A DNA stretch of 64,000 bases from Planctomycetota bacterium (GTDB lineage: Bacteria; Planctomycetota; Phycisphaerae; Sedimentisphaerales; Anaerobacaceae): positions 1 through 64,000 of the forward strand of contig VRUG01000006.1 in the NCBI GenBank assembly GCA_019456255.1, given 5' to 3'. The notes under the pieces are model-generated. The model did no database searches and was not told the DNA's origin. It saw nothing but the letters and a program-made list of their open reading frames with translations. The position numbers and the translations under genes are program-made. Positions 53,746 through 63,783 of the stretch are shown here, piece after piece (positions within the stretch are counted from its first letter, which is position 1; every line of letters starts with the position of its first letter).

Positions 53746-56043
53746 TTATTCAATCAAATTATCATCAATGGCGATGAGCAATTTCGTAAGGTTTTTATTG
53801 TATACCTTGCCGCCATTTCTGCGTGTTTGTGCGATAACCATGTCATTATCAAGGTCAACTCTAAGAATAGCCGAAGTTGCTGAGCCGTGCCCAACTATGT
53901 TTTTGCTAAGTATGGTTTTGTCCTTAGGCATACCGTTTTTACCTGCCTGTGGATGTGGATGACGCATCCATGTTATACCGATTCCCCATTCAAGATTGAT
54001 GCCGGGATAGTATCGCTGGAGCGGTTTGGGCATTATTTGGTCAAAAGTTTGCGGCGAGAAGAATTGCTGTTTGCCGTATGAGCCCTTGTTAAGAAGCATC
54101 TGGCCCATGGTGGCAAGGTCCTTTGCTGTTGTGTTGCAGCTAAAGCCAAGATCCTCTTCCATGACAGTATTTTCTAATCCAAGAGGGTCAAAAAGGTTTT
54201 CACGCATAAGCCTGAAAATACTTTTTCCGCTTACCACTTCCATTACCTTACCGGCAAGGTCATATCCCATCCCGTTGTAATTGTGAAACTTGCCTGGTTT
54301 AAGATGGTCCAAGCCGTTTGCGATCACGTTTTCCAGCCATGGATTATCCATCCCGCCCCATTCTTTATGGCCAGAAAGTCCCGTCGTGTGCGTAAAACAT
54401 TGACGAAGTGTTATTGCCTTGTCACCAGTGACAGGAAAATCAGGCAAGTACTTACCGACCGGGTCATCGATATTAATTAAGCCCTGGTCGACAAACTGCG
54501 CGAACATTAAGCCTGTAATCAGTTTAGTTATCGATGCAACGGGCATCGCAGTTTCGGTAGTCACTTTGCCTCTGGGGCCTTCTCCAAAGGCTTCGTGAAT
54601 AATTATTACGCCATGCCTTGCAATAAGGATAGCAAAGGGTTCGCCGCTTTCTTCGTACCATTGTTGACATATCTGTCTGATTTTTTCTGCGGTTCCGGCT
54701 TTGACGGATGCTTGTTGAGTTGTCCCCTCATGCAGGGCGGTTGCGAGACTGCCGGAAATTGTTTTCGGCATCTTAAGAAGTGGATATTTATTTTCAACGC
54801 CTAAAATTTTTCTCTTTAGAGCGAGATGATATTCATGGTCACGAATAATAGGAGTATTTATTTTAGAAGGTTTTTCACCTGTGGATTTCAAATCATCCAG
54901 ATACGACATCAGTATGGCACCTTCCTGCTGACGCATAATTGAGAGCATTACCATTCTACCGGTATAAGAGGCGATAGCTTCTCTATTTTCCTGCCAGACA
55001 TCTTTATCGATGGTTTCGGCAGAGGAGACATAGTCCAAATATGCTTTTGGTTTTTCGAGCCATGCCTGCCAATTTTCAGGGCCGCAATACAAAGTAGCTG
55101 CCTGGCGAATATGTTTTCCTTTAGCAGTTGTTCCCTCGGCTACGAAAGCATACCTGCCTGATTTTTTCGGCACAGTGACCTCATTAAGCTGATTGTCGAA
55201 CCAGCGGACGTTAATGTCGAATTTGCCCATAATTTTTTCGACCAGATATGGTCTGTCCCATTGTATTTCCGGAAATTTACTGGGGCGGAAATTGAAATCT
55301 ATGGGATTTCCAAGTTTTGGTACAAGCCTGCAATTTAAGGCTTCGATGAACTCTTCGAGTTTGCGTTTTTCGGCCTGCATCTTTTTGTAATTGTCACCGT
55401 CAACAGCTTCAAGCACAAAGGCCCAGTCACCTGTTCGTTCAGAGACTTTAACAAGAACGGTATTTAGTCCCTTGTTTAGCTTGGCGGTGAATTTATCTTG
55501 ACCTCGAACTAGTCCTCTTGCGACGTAGTTACTGTGAACGAGGTTGCCGTTTATCCAGACTTTGGCACCATCATCAGAACCAAAGAAAAAACCTGCGGTC
55601 TGCGTTTTTTCTGAAAGGATATGGCAAAACGCATATGCTACTTTGAAATCTACATTACCATATATTTTATCGAAGCTAACTACTCCATCGCCCCGAGATG
55701 TTACAGATTGAGCTTTCACTTTCTGCTGGTTATTATCTTTGTCGGTGAAACTAACTGTTGTCTCAGTAGTGATAATCGCCTTTTCCTCGCCGCCGATGGC
55801 TTTTAAGTAGTCTTTATAAAAGCCGAGATGTTCTATAGGTTCAGGCAGGCCTTTCGAGGTTTCAGGATTTGGAAATGGTCCAAGTATCATCCATTTGTTA
55901 ATGGTGCCCTTACCGCTTAACTTGTGCAGCAGGCCTTCGGGGAGTTTTAAATCAGAGTTGCTGATTAATTGTTGTTCTGAACATCCGCAAACAACACATA
56001 CTAATAAAACCAAAGTTGCGTAAAACTTAATACATGTACTCAT
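53746..56043 (-). CDS. Lipoprotein serine hydrolase (class C beta-lactamase-like) with N-terminal sugar-binding-like domain
   Basis: A 765-residue lipoprotein (lipobox VVCGC). Residues about 45-230 contain WMILGPFPNP and GFFFGSDDGAKVWINGNLV, a pattern of PA14/galactose-binding-like domains of secreted planctomycete enzymes. The C-terminal 330 residues are a serine beta-lactamase-like fold: SITK (SxxK nucleophile), YNGMGYDLAG (YxN), and HGSA in the KTG position. Such proteins are esterases, peptidases or transpeptidases. The region between the domains (about 230-430) is unassigned. It lies between the TPR genes and the two-component genes, all on the minus strand. AAAGGA precedes the ATG. Confidence 0.85.
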   Translation of the reverse strand: MSTCIKFYATLVLLVCVVCGCSEQQLISNSDLKLPEGLLHKLSGKGTINKWMILGPFPNPETSKGLPEPIEHLGFYKDYLKAIGGEEKAIITTETTVSFTDKDNNQQKVKAQSVTSRGDGVVSFDKIYGNVDFKVAYAFCHILSEKTQTAGFFFGSDDGAKVWINGNLVHSNYVARGLVRGQDKFTAKLNKGLNTVLVKVSERTGDWAFVLEAVDGDNYKKMQAEKRKLEEFIEALNCRLVPKLGNPIDFNFRPSKFPEIQWDRPYLVEKIMGKFDINVRWFDNQLNEVTVPKKSGRYAFVAEGTTAKGKHIRQAATLYCGPENWQAWLEKPKAYLDYVSSAETIDKDVWQENREAIASYTGRMVMLSIMRQQEGAILMSYLDDLKSTGEKPSKINTPIIRDHEYHLALKRKILGVENKYPLLKMPKTISGSLATALHEGTTQQASVKAGTAEKIRQICQQWYEESGEPFAILIARHGVIIIHEAFGEGPRGKVTTETAMPVASITKLITGLMFAQFVDQGLINIDDPVGKYLPDFPVTGDKAITLRQCFTHTTGLSGHKEWGGMDNPWLENVIANGLDHLKPGKFHNYNGMGYDLAGKVMEVVSGKSIFRLMRENLFDPLGLENTVMEEDLGFSCNTTAKDLATMGQMLLNKGSYGKQQFFSPQTFDQIMPKPLQRYYPGINLEWGIGITWMRHPHPQAGKNGMPKDKTILSKNIVGHGSATSAILRVDLDNDMVIAQTRRNGGKVYNKNLTKLLIAIDDNLIE

Positions 56044-56077
56044 GAAGCAATCCTTTCTGGTATCGGTACAAAAAAAG

Positions 56078-58357
56078 TTAATAATGGGTTTTCCCTGCTT
56101 GATATAGTTTAATTCGTTTTTTAATTTCAGTTGCTAAATCTTTTTCGCGAGCTAAGTTGGCTAATTTCAGCGCCTTTTTGGCAGTTTCAATAGCTTTGTC
56201 GAATCTGTTTGCGGACGCGTAAGCTGTTGCCAAAGTATCGAGTATTACAGGGTTATTATGATTTGTAAGTTCGGAGGCATTTTCGGCATATTTTATTGCA
56301 TCGGAAGGATTTGCGAATTCGGTATCCTTAGTTGTTGCCAAAACCCATGCAAGTCCGTTTAGCACTTCAACATTATTGGGTTTGCGTTTTAGTAATTCGT
56401 GATACTGCTGCAAAGATTGTTTCGTTTGGCCAAGTTCAGATAAGGACCACGCGAGATAAAACCGGGCATTGAAATGTTTTGGTTTCAATTCCAGAACTTT
56501 CCTGTAATATTCAACCGCGTGACTATGCTCTTTTAATTGGGTATAGGATGAAGCTATATTGTAAAGTATGCTTGTGTTTTTTGGCTTGGCTTCAAGTGCG
56601 TTCTCCCAATATTGAGCAGCTTCGATGTAATTTTGTTGTTTGACCAGAACATGGGCCAGTTTGTTAAAAACATATGAGTGGTCAGGGCTTAATTGAATTT
56701 CCTGTTTAAAATGAGCAACGGCTTTATCGGGTTGGCCAAGTTCTTCAAAGCATAAACCGAGTTTGTAGTTGGCAGAGGCAAAGTTCGGCTCAATTGCCAA
56801 AGTTTTTTCGTAGAAGTCAATGGCTTGTTCATAATTTTTTTGCTGCAGACGGCATTGCCCTATATTGAAATAGACGTAAGCATTTTCCGGTTCAAGTTCA
56901 AGGGCCTTAGTAAGTATTTGCTCTGCTTTTTCTGTATTACGTTCCCATAGAAGAGCAATGCTCAATTGCAGATAACCTTTGATATGATTTTGGTCGAGTT
57001 CGATGGCCTTTTCAAAAAATATTTTTGATTTTTTATAATGGCCCTGTTCAAGAAGTTTATTCCCCATTTTCATATATGGTCGAGGACTGTTTGGATGTTG
57101 TATTAGATCTGCGCCTCGCAGGTTCCCTTCTTTCTCCGGCAGCCTGGGATTAATCTCAAAAGCTTTTTTGTAATAGTCGATTGCCTTTTTAAAATCTGCC
57201 TGCCTGAACCTGATTTCACCTAAGTTGTAATATACGTTTGCATTTTCATGCCCGAATTCCAAGGCCTTGAGCAGCAATTGTTCAGCTTCTTTTGTTTTTG
57301 TATCGTACTCTTTTAAAAATACCATCCCCAATTCGCTGTAGGCGACTGCATGTTGCGGGTCCAATGCGATTACTCTGTCGAAAAATTCTTCTGCATCTTT
57401 TCGGCGGTTCATAGCTACGAGCATCTTGCCGATTGATAAGTATGTGTTTAGATTGTACGGGTCAAGATCCAGTGCCCGTTGATATAATTTGTGCGCAGTA
57501 TCCATGTTATTTTTATGCCGAGCTTTGTCACCGAGTACCAATAGTTGTTCAGCGTCATAGCACAAGAATTGTATTTCATCTATCCACGGGTCCGCAGCTG
57601 GCATGAAACGTCCCTTGGCCTTATCGAGAGATTTTTGCTTTTCTTCGATTTTGCCGAAGTGTTCATGGATCGTTGCGAGCTGACGGTGAGCGGGCACAAA
57701 ATGAGGGTCCGTCCTAATGGCCCGTTCCAGATATTGCTGTGCAGTTTCCCACTGCGAGGCTTCTATCGCGATTCGCGCCAGTGCTAATAATGCGTATTGG
57801 TCACCGGGCGAGAGCTTAAGGCACTTGTGATAACCTGCTTTTGCTTTTTCTAAGTCGGCTATTTTAAAATGGATGTCCGCAAGTTTTAAAACGCATGGCG
57901 AATAGTCAGGGGTAAGCTCCAGCGTTTTTTCAAGAAGGGGGATTATAGACTGATTTTCGCCTATTGTTTGGTAAATAAACGCAAGGTAATAAGGCCAGCG
58001 GGGATTTTCAGGGTCGAATTCTTTAGCAATTTCGTAACACTGCATAGCACGGTCATAAAAATTATTTGCATGGTAGGTTTTTCCGAGTTGTCCCGTTTTT
58101 GCCCCGAATGTTTTGCCGGCTTCTTCGGCGTCCAAACTTTCGCGTACATTATTGTCAGCGTCACTAAGTTTTTGTCTGAGTACTTCTTTATTGTTGGTTA
58201 ATTCGGGAATATCTGGCAAACGATTTAAAACAGCTTTGTTTTTTGAGTAATTGACAAATATAAAACTGCCCGTAGCCGCTATGACCACAGCAATAATCAT
58301 AATTGGCAACAAATGTTTGCCAGAGTTGATTTGTTTTTTGGCGGACTCTTTAGTCAT
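56078..58357 (-). CDS. Large TPR-repeat membrane protein
   Basis: A 759-residue protein. An N-terminal cytoplasmic piece and one membrane helix (about residues 17-37, LLPIMIIAVVIAATGSFIFV) are followed by about 16-17 TPR repeats filling residues 85-740, such as FYDRAMQCYEIAKEFDPENP and YEQAIDFYEKTLAIEPNF. The end is a short basic tail. The array is very probably periplasmic and would act as a scaffold. It is paralogous to the next upstream gene: both share the segment TGQLG.xYxAN.F, and FDP.NP.WP..LAF, in the same order. The gene lies 34 bases before the serine hydrolase. AGGTCC weakly precedes ATG. Confidence 0.88.
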   Translation of the reverse strand: MTKESAKKQINSGKHLLPIMIIAVVIAATGSFIFVNYSKNKAVLNRLPDIPELTNNKEVLRQKLSDADNNVRESLDAEEAGKTFGAKTGQLGKTYHANNFYDRAMQCYEIAKEFDPENPRWPYYLAFIYQTIGENQSIIPLLEKTLELTPDYSPCVLKLADIHFKIADLEKAKAGYHKCLKLSPGDQYALLALARIAIEASQWETAQQYLERAIRTDPHFVPAHRQLATIHEHFGKIEEKQKSLDKAKGRFMPAADPWIDEIQFLCYDAEQLLVLGDKARHKNNMDTAHKLYQRALDLDPYNLNTYLSIGKMLVAMNRRKDAEEFFDRVIALDPQHAVAYSELGMVFLKEYDTKTKEAEQLLLKALEFGHENANVYYNLGEIRFRQADFKKAIDYYKKAFEINPRLPEKEGNLRGADLIQHPNSPRPYMKMGNKLLEQGHYKKSKIFFEKAIELDQNHIKGYLQLSIALLWERNTEKAEQILTKALELEPENAYVYFNIGQCRLQQKNYEQAIDFYEKTLAIEPNFASANYKLGLCFEELGQPDKAVAHFKQEIQLSPDHSYVFNKLAHVLVKQQNYIEAAQYWENALEAKPKNTSILYNIASSYTQLKEHSHAVEYYRKVLELKPKHFNARFYLAWSLSELGQTKQSLQQYHELLKRKPNNVEVLNGLAWVLATTKDTEFANPSDAIKYAENASELTNHNNPVILDTLATAYASANRFDKAIETAKKALKLANLAREKDLATEIKKRIKLYQAGKTHY

Positions 58358-58416
58358 CTTTTGGACCTAAGATTGTGATTCGCTATTAACATTCACTTTT
58401 CATCTTTAAAGCGTTT

Positions 58417-60282
58417 TTATTGTTTTTGTTTATATGGTTTTTTCGCTTTGTATAGTCGAATTCGTTCATCGAGTTCTTTTATCAGGTCAGGATTGTTTGC
58501 CGACTTTGCAAATTCGAGGGCTTTTTCAGAAGTTTCTATAGCGTCTTTGAAATTTCCCCTGGCGGCATAAGAAACACTTAAAGTGTCCAGCAATAGAGGG
58601 TTTTGGAAATTCGTAATCTCACAGGCCTTTTCGGCGTACTGAACTGCTTTAGAAGGATTGCTGAAGTTTTCATCTTCAGTAGTGGCTAATATCCAGCCAA
58701 GTGCGTTTAAGGCATCAATATTGTTTGGTTTGAGTTTCAGCGCAATTTGATAGTGGTCTATAGCCTGAGCGGTATCACCCCGTTCAAAGAACAGTTGTGC
58801 AAGATTAACATAAGAGTTGAAGTGGTTTGGTTTTAATTTTTTCACTTTATTGTAATGTTTAATAGCTAAATCAATCTTGCCGGTTTTTGTATAAGCTCCT
58901 GCCATGTTATAATGGACCAATGGATTGTCATATTTAGCTTGAAGTTCTTTTTCCCAGTATTCGATAGCCTTGTCTAATTGCCCAAGTTTTTGATAGCATA
59001 ATCCTATTGTATAATAGACTCTCTCTATCTTAGGGTCATTTTCTGCGCCTTTTTTGTAAAAATAGATGGCTTTTTCATACCGTTTGGTTCTAAGGTATAT
59101 ACTTCCCATGTTATAGTACATTGTGAAGGGACATTCCAGGTCGAGCTCTAATGACCTTAAAAACATTTGTTCTGCCGGCTTTAATTTGTTCTGTTCCAAT
59201 AAAGCTAAAGCTAATTTTCTAAAATACGGGGCACTATTCGGGTCCAGTTCTATAGCTTTTTCCAGGGCTTTTTGCGAGGCTGTAAGGCGTTTGGCCTTTA
59301 AAAAGAAAGTCCCCCTTATAAAATAAAGTTTGGCGTTTTGTGGGTCCAAAGTCAGGGCGCGTTGGAAAAATTGTTCAGCGATTTCCACTCGTCTCATTTG
59401 TAAGGCATTATCATAAAGGGAGGTTAATCTTTTGGAGTCATAACACTGCAGGTCTATATTAACGACCCATTGGTCAGCATTGGAAACAAATCGTCCATAG
59501 CTGTTTGCAATGTCACGTGTCTTTTGCATTTGTTTGGTTCTGCCGAAATGCTCATGTATCAAAGCCAGCCATCGATATGCAGAACCAAATTTCTGGTCCG
59601 CTTTGATAGTTCGCTGCAAATAGTCCTGTGCCTTGAGCCAATTTGAGTTGTCAAGTTCGATTCGCCCAAGTCCTAAAAGTGCGTAAGGATTTTCAGGTGC
59701 AAGTTTCAGGCATTTCTCGTAAGCGGTTTTGGCTTTTTCTATTTTCTGGGTTTTATAATAAATGTCAGCAAGCTTAAGCAGGCTTGGATAATAATCAGGA
59801 GTAAGTTCTATCGTACGTTCGAGCAGTTTTTGGGCCAACTCATTTTGTCCCATAGTCTGAGCTAAAAACGCTAAATGATGAGGCCAAAGAGGGTTTCTGG
59901 GGTCAAATCTGGATGCTATTTCGTAACATTCATTTGCCTGGTCAAAAAACTCATTTGCCTGATATAGCTCTCCGAGCTGTCCGGTTTTTTGGCCGAATTT
60001 TTTCAAGTCGCGGTCAGATGATAATGCGTTTCTGGCTTGTTTGTCAGCACTTAGCAGATGTTGTACGAAGGATTCACTTTTTCCAGATAGATTCGGTATT
60101 TGAGGTAGAGCCGTTAAGATATTTTCAGAGGCTGAATTATTGACAAGTATTACAAAAGTCGCGAACAGGCCCACAACAATTAACCCAATGGTCACTAACA
60201 GCAGCTTCTTTGAAGATTTTTTTTTCTCCAATGGTGTTTCACCATCAGGGTTGACAGGGAGTGTGTTATTATTATTTTCCAT
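58417..60282 (-). CDS. TPR-repeat membrane protein, paralogue of the downstream gene
   Basis: A 621-residue protein with a membrane helix (about residues 27-47, LLLVTIGLIVVGLFATFVI) and about 13 TPR repeats up to residue 600. It aligns in outline with the 759-residue neighbour from the helix through the first repeats (LTPDYYPSLLKLADIYYKT against LTPDYSPCVLKLADIHFKI) and again at the C-terminal repeats, while the middle differs in repeat number. This is an old tandem duplication with repeat gain or loss. Gaps of 59 bases to the next gene and 25 to the FG-GAP gene upstream suggest a single transcript. Confidence 0.88.
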   Translation of the reverse strand: MENNNNTLPVNPDGETPLEKKKSSKKLLLVTIGLIVVGLFATFVILVNNSASENILTALPQIPNLSGKSESFVQHLLSADKQARNALSSDRDLKKFGQKTGQLGELYQANEFFDQANECYEIASRFDPRNPLWPHHLAFLAQTMGQNELAQKLLERTIELTPDYYPSLLKLADIYYKTQKIEKAKTAYEKCLKLAPENPYALLGLGRIELDNSNWLKAQDYLQRTIKADQKFGSAYRWLALIHEHFGRTKQMQKTRDIANSYGRFVSNADQWVVNIDLQCYDSKRLTSLYDNALQMRRVEIAEQFFQRALTLDPQNAKLYFIRGTFFLKAKRLTASQKALEKAIELDPNSAPYFRKLALALLEQNKLKPAEQMFLRSLELDLECPFTMYYNMGSIYLRTKRYEKAIYFYKKGAENDPKIERVYYTIGLCYQKLGQLDKAIEYWEKELQAKYDNPLVHYNMAGAYTKTGKIDLAIKHYNKVKKLKPNHFNSYVNLAQLFFERGDTAQAIDHYQIALKLKPNNIDALNALGWILATTEDENFSNPSKAVQYAEKACEITNFQNPLLLDTLSVSYAARGNFKDAIETSEKALEFAKSANNPDLIKELDERIRLYKAKKPYKQKQ

Positions 60283-60307
60283 AGTTATTAATGCTTTAGG
60301 AAGTTAA

Positions 60308-61681
60308 TTATTCTTCGACTGTTTTTCTTTTTGGCCAAATATTTTTCCATAAAGTGATACGGCTCAGGCGGTCATAAGGAGGATATACGTGCATACCCGC
60401 AGTGACAAAATCCACCCATCCATCGCCATCCATGTCATCACTGGCTAAAACTAAAAGATGTGTAGGGCTTGAGGTAATATTGCGACGGATAAAATTCATT
60501 TGTCCATCATTTTCGAACCATATCATCGACTGTGATTTAGGGTCATCCCATTTATTAAAGGCACTGACGACAGCTATATCTATGTCACCGTCTCTGTCGA
60601 TATCTACACCATTTGCAAAATAGGCACCTGCGAAATTTCCTATTCTGTGATATTCAAATTTTAAGTTGCCTTTATTTTCAAGCCACTGCACGCCATGCCA
60701 TGGCCTTGGGCCGGGAGGCAGGTAATCGAAAGCGTCACCATTGGTGAAAAGAATATCTTTGTCGCCATCCTTGTCAAGGTCAACAAGTGAGATACCGCTG
60801 CTGCCGAAATCCTCATTGGTTGAGCCGTAAACCAGGTTTGTTTTAAAGTTGGCGTGGCCGTCATTTTCAAAAATATAAATTTCCTCCCATTCCTGTGCCA
60901 CCAAAGCTATGATATCAAGGTCGCCGTCTTTGTCGATATCTTCAACGAGAGCATGAATGGGCCCTGAAAGATTTTGCAGAATATGACTTTCAAACTGCCA
61001 GTTGCCTTTGTTTTCCATCCAGCGGATTTCACCATCATCGTAACCAAACTGCGCCACAACTAAATCGATGTCACCATCGTTGTCAAAGTCACCCGGTTCG
61101 ACATCACAGACACGGGCCACATTATCCACGATAACATGATTTACAAATTTCTCATTTCCGATATTTTCCATAATGACTACAGCGCCGATCTTGTCGTTTT
61201 CCGGAACTATGATACTCATTTGCGCAACCAGTAAATCAATATCACCATCTTTGTCGATATCAGATGGAGTGACATGGGCAGGGCCCCTGACGGTGTCGCC
61301 GACTTTGGATTCTGTATAGGTCCCCGCTGGAGATTGTCTTATCCAGCGTACCTCGTTTAGTTTCGCATCGCAAAGTATTACATCCTTTAGTCCGTCTTTG
61401 TCCAAATCAACAATTGCCACATGAGTAATCCATGGCTTGGCCTCTCCAACCGGGTCGCCTATAGTGACTTTTTTGAGGAAGTCAATGGTCTCTCCTTGAA
61501 CTGACTTTATTGTTAAATGACTGGTGTCTTGGGCTCCGATTTTTTTCAAAGTTTTTGCTAAATATTCGGCAAGCGTTTGCCCTGAACGATGCGCTTCATA
61601 GCTGAAGATAGCCAGCGGTATCCCGACCAGGATAAGGGTCAATGCCAATAATGATATGATAGTAGATTTTGAAATACGCAT
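60308..61681 (-). CDS. FG-GAP/VCBS-repeat membrane-anchored protein
   Basis: A 457-residue protein. An N-terminal hydrophobic segment (about 8-28) anchors it or serves as signal. After a short helical stretch, seven or so beta-propeller blades carry calcium loops (DLDKDGLKD, DIDKDGDID, DFDNDGDID, DLDKDGDKD, DIDRDGDID, DMDGDGWVD). There is no ASPIC/UnbV domain, unlike the CRTAC1 protein at 43032. The propeller would lie outside the cytoplasm. GGAGATGATGCAGG upstream of the ATG gives a good ribosome site. It sits 26 bases downstream of the polyferredoxin gene, so it is likely part of that system. Confidence 0.88.
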   Translation of the reverse strand: MRISKSTIISLLALTLILVGIPLAIFSYEAHRSGQTLAEYLAKTLKKIGAQDTSHLTIKSVQGETIDFLKKVTIGDPVGEAKPWITHVAIVDLDKDGLKDVILCDAKLNEVRWIRQSPAGTYTESKVGDTVRGPAHVTPSDIDKDGDIDLLVAQMSIIVPENDKIGAVVIMENIGNEKFVNHVIVDNVARVCDVEPGDFDNDGDIDLVVAQFGYDDGEIRWMENKGNWQFESHILQNLSGPIHALVEDIDKDGDLDIIALVAQEWEEIYIFENDGHANFKTNLVYGSTNEDFGSSGISLVDLDKDGDKDILFTNGDAFDYLPPGPRPWHGVQWLENKGNLKFEYHRIGNFAGAYFANGVDIDRDGDIDIAVVSAFNKWDDPKSQSMIWFENDGQMNFIRRNITSSPTHLLVLASDDMDGDGWVDFVTAGMHVYPPYDRLSRITLWKNIWPKRKTVEE

Positions 61682-61707
61682 CCTGCATCATCTCCATAAA
61701 TTTTCTA

Positions 61708-63687
61708 TTAGAAATTAGTAAAATATATCAGCATCCCGGCAGCGAGCAATATAAGGATTGTCGCGGTTGGCGCAAACCCTTTAAGGGCATCGTTTTTTCT
61801 ACCGGTCTCATTAAACCAGACCTGATAGCCTTTTTTCAAGCTAAAAGTCAGCCCCGTCAGAACCAGTGTAGCCTGAATCCACGGTATGCCACTTGGCCAA
61901 ACCTGTACCCATGGCATTCCGGCGGTTCCCAAAAGGTCCCAGCCATGACCGAACGGGTCAGAAATCGAAAATATAATAAAAGTCAGGTTAATCATAACCG
62001 TTGCGATGAAAAATGTCGCCCAAAAACTGAGCCCTAAAGGTAAAAGTGCAGGCATTGTTTTTTTGAAAACATCGCCGGTAACTGCGCTGAAAATACCAGA
62101 GGTTCGTATGTTTTGTTTCTTCTCTTTATTTGCAGACAGAAGCATCCCGAATCTTGTTGCCAGCCAGAAGAGGAGAGGTACGACACCAAGTGCTATGGTC
62201 CATAAGACGGCGGCATATTTTCCAAATTCCAACCATGTCGCTTTGTCAATTACATTGACCATGTCACGCATTACCGTCCACGGTGAAAGTATTGTCAATG
62301 GATAAACCATTCCAAGAACGAGCAAAACAATCGCCTGCCAGGCCTGTCCGTATGAAGCAAAGCGCTCGGTCCATCTGCCTCGACGCAAACCTAAAGTCAC
62401 GTTGTCATAAGGGCAGCTCTTAAAACATTCGGTGCACACACCGCAATCAAAGTTACGTTTAATATTCGGAACACATAACTCATAAGGACATGCCCAGCCC
62501 TTTTCATTTCCACGCAGACACGCCCTTTCTCGACAGTTGCCGCAAATTTCGGTGTCCCTGCTTCGAACTACAATTCGTCCGAATGGGCTGTACAATGAGA
62601 TGAAAGCTGCTACCGGACATATGTACATACAAAAACTGCGGAGGTTCCAAATAAGTGACATTATTATTGCTATGATGAACAGGGAAAATAATGCTGTTGC
62701 GGTCCATTTAGGCTGACCTGCCATCGATGCGCTTAACGTCCCCATTCCCAAAAAGAACAGCAGACGCAGCCATGTGCCGCTAAGTTTCCTTGGCCAGCGA
62801 AATCCGAAACCAAAAAAACGATTACCGTATTTACCTTCTTTTTTTGCTTTTCTTACCTGTACAGTTGCGCCTCGCTGTAAATATTCTCCAAGTGCCGGCA
62901 GCGGACAAACCAGGCACCAGATGCGTCCGCCAAGCGGTACCAGAATCATTGTCAAAAGCGCCATCCACACACTCCATGTCAGCATGACACCGAAGTTTCT
63001 CCCGCCGACCTTGGTACCGAAAAATCCCGCTATGATAACCAGGACGAAACCAGCTAATACAGGCAGGGTGACGACAAATTGCAGAGGTCTCCATTTAAGA
63101 ATCTTATCAAGTATAGGCAGTTTTTTATTGAGGTCAATCGGCGGTGGAATTAGTTTGGGTTCGTTTTCACTACTCCATCGGACGCGCAAAAAAGCGATGA
63201 TAATAATTGCTACCAGCAGCCCTAAGCTTCCGGAGAATAACCAGTTAGGCCGAACAATCAAGTCACCTTGTTCAAAGCCATGCATTGGGCCGCAATAAAT
63301 ATGACATCTAAAGCGGGAAAGCGATACCAGTTTTCCCCACCAGCCCTCAAGGCCAGCGGTCAAATGAACCTTGTCAGTATCGATGATATTTTCGTAGGAT
63401 GATTGGAGAGGGTCCCTGACCTCAACTTTTTCGCTGGCGGGCGAGACCTTTACTTCGATTCGGTAGTCCTGAAGAAGAAAACTGTGGCCTGTGTTACTTG
63501 CGCTGAAAGTGAATATCAATTCGTCGCCGCGATTGGCACGGATAATCGATGGCGTCGTGCCGTAGCGGAACAGTTCCATGTGAATGTTTTTTGTTTCAGG
63601 GTTGCCAGTGGTGCTCCATTCGATTAGAATGGGTATGCCCACGCACACAGAAATAACTAAAATGGCAATAAAAACACGGCGAATCAT
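61708..63687 (-). CDS. CuA-like cupredoxin fused to NapH/NosR-type polyferredoxin
   Basis: A 659-residue membrane protein. After a membrane helix (1-20), residues about 30-150 form a cupredoxin-like domain: NTGHSF supplies a first histidine and CHIYCGPMH supplies Cys-x3-Cys-Gly-x2-His, as in the CuA site of cytochrome oxidase subunit II or N2O reductase; the methionine usually three residues after the histidine is replaced (HGFE). The rest has about eight helices, the CP motifs LVCP and MYICP of NapH/NosR/CcoG proteins, and two 4Fe-4S segments (CGNCRERAC...CP, and CGVCTECFKSCP). It should pass electrons across or out of the membrane. The electron partners are unknown. It is the first gene of the minus-strand block. 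No ribosome site is obvious before the ATG. Confidence 0.82.
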   Translation of the reverse strand: MIRRVFIAILVISVCVGIPILIEWSTTGNPETKNIHMELFRYGTTPSIIRANRGDELIFTFSASNTGHSFLLQDYRIEVKVSPASEKVEVRDPLQSSYENIIDTDKVHLTAGLEGWWGKLVSLSRFRCHIYCGPMHGFEQGDLIVRPNWLFSGSLGLLVAIIIIAFLRVRWSSENEPKLIPPPIDLNKKLPILDKILKWRPLQFVVTLPVLAGFVLVIIAGFFGTKVGGRNFGVMLTWSVWMALLTMILVPLGGRIWCLVCPLPALGEYLQRGATVQVRKAKKEGKYGNRFFGFGFRWPRKLSGTWLRLLFFLGMGTLSASMAGQPKWTATALFSLFIIAIIMSLIWNLRSFCMYICPVAAFISLYSPFGRIVVRSRDTEICGNCRERACLRGNEKGWACPYELCVPNIKRNFDCGVCTECFKSCPYDNVTLGLRRGRWTERFASYGQAWQAIVLLVLGMVYPLTILSPWTVMRDMVNVIDKATWLEFGKYAAVLWTIALGVVPLLFWLATRFGMLLSANKEKKQNIRTSGIFSAVTGDVFKKTMPALLPLGLSFWATFFIATVMINLTFIIFSISDPFGHGWDLLGTAGMPWVQVWPSGIPWIQATLVLTGLTFSLKKGYQVWFNETGRKNDALKGFAPTATILILLAAGMLIYFTNF

Positions 63688-63783
63688 TGATATAAATATA
63701 TCAGATTCTCTGAAAAATGTCCATTGTTTGTATTATGAGGGGCTTTTTAGGGGTATAAACATGCAGTTTTGCGGAAAAAGTGA

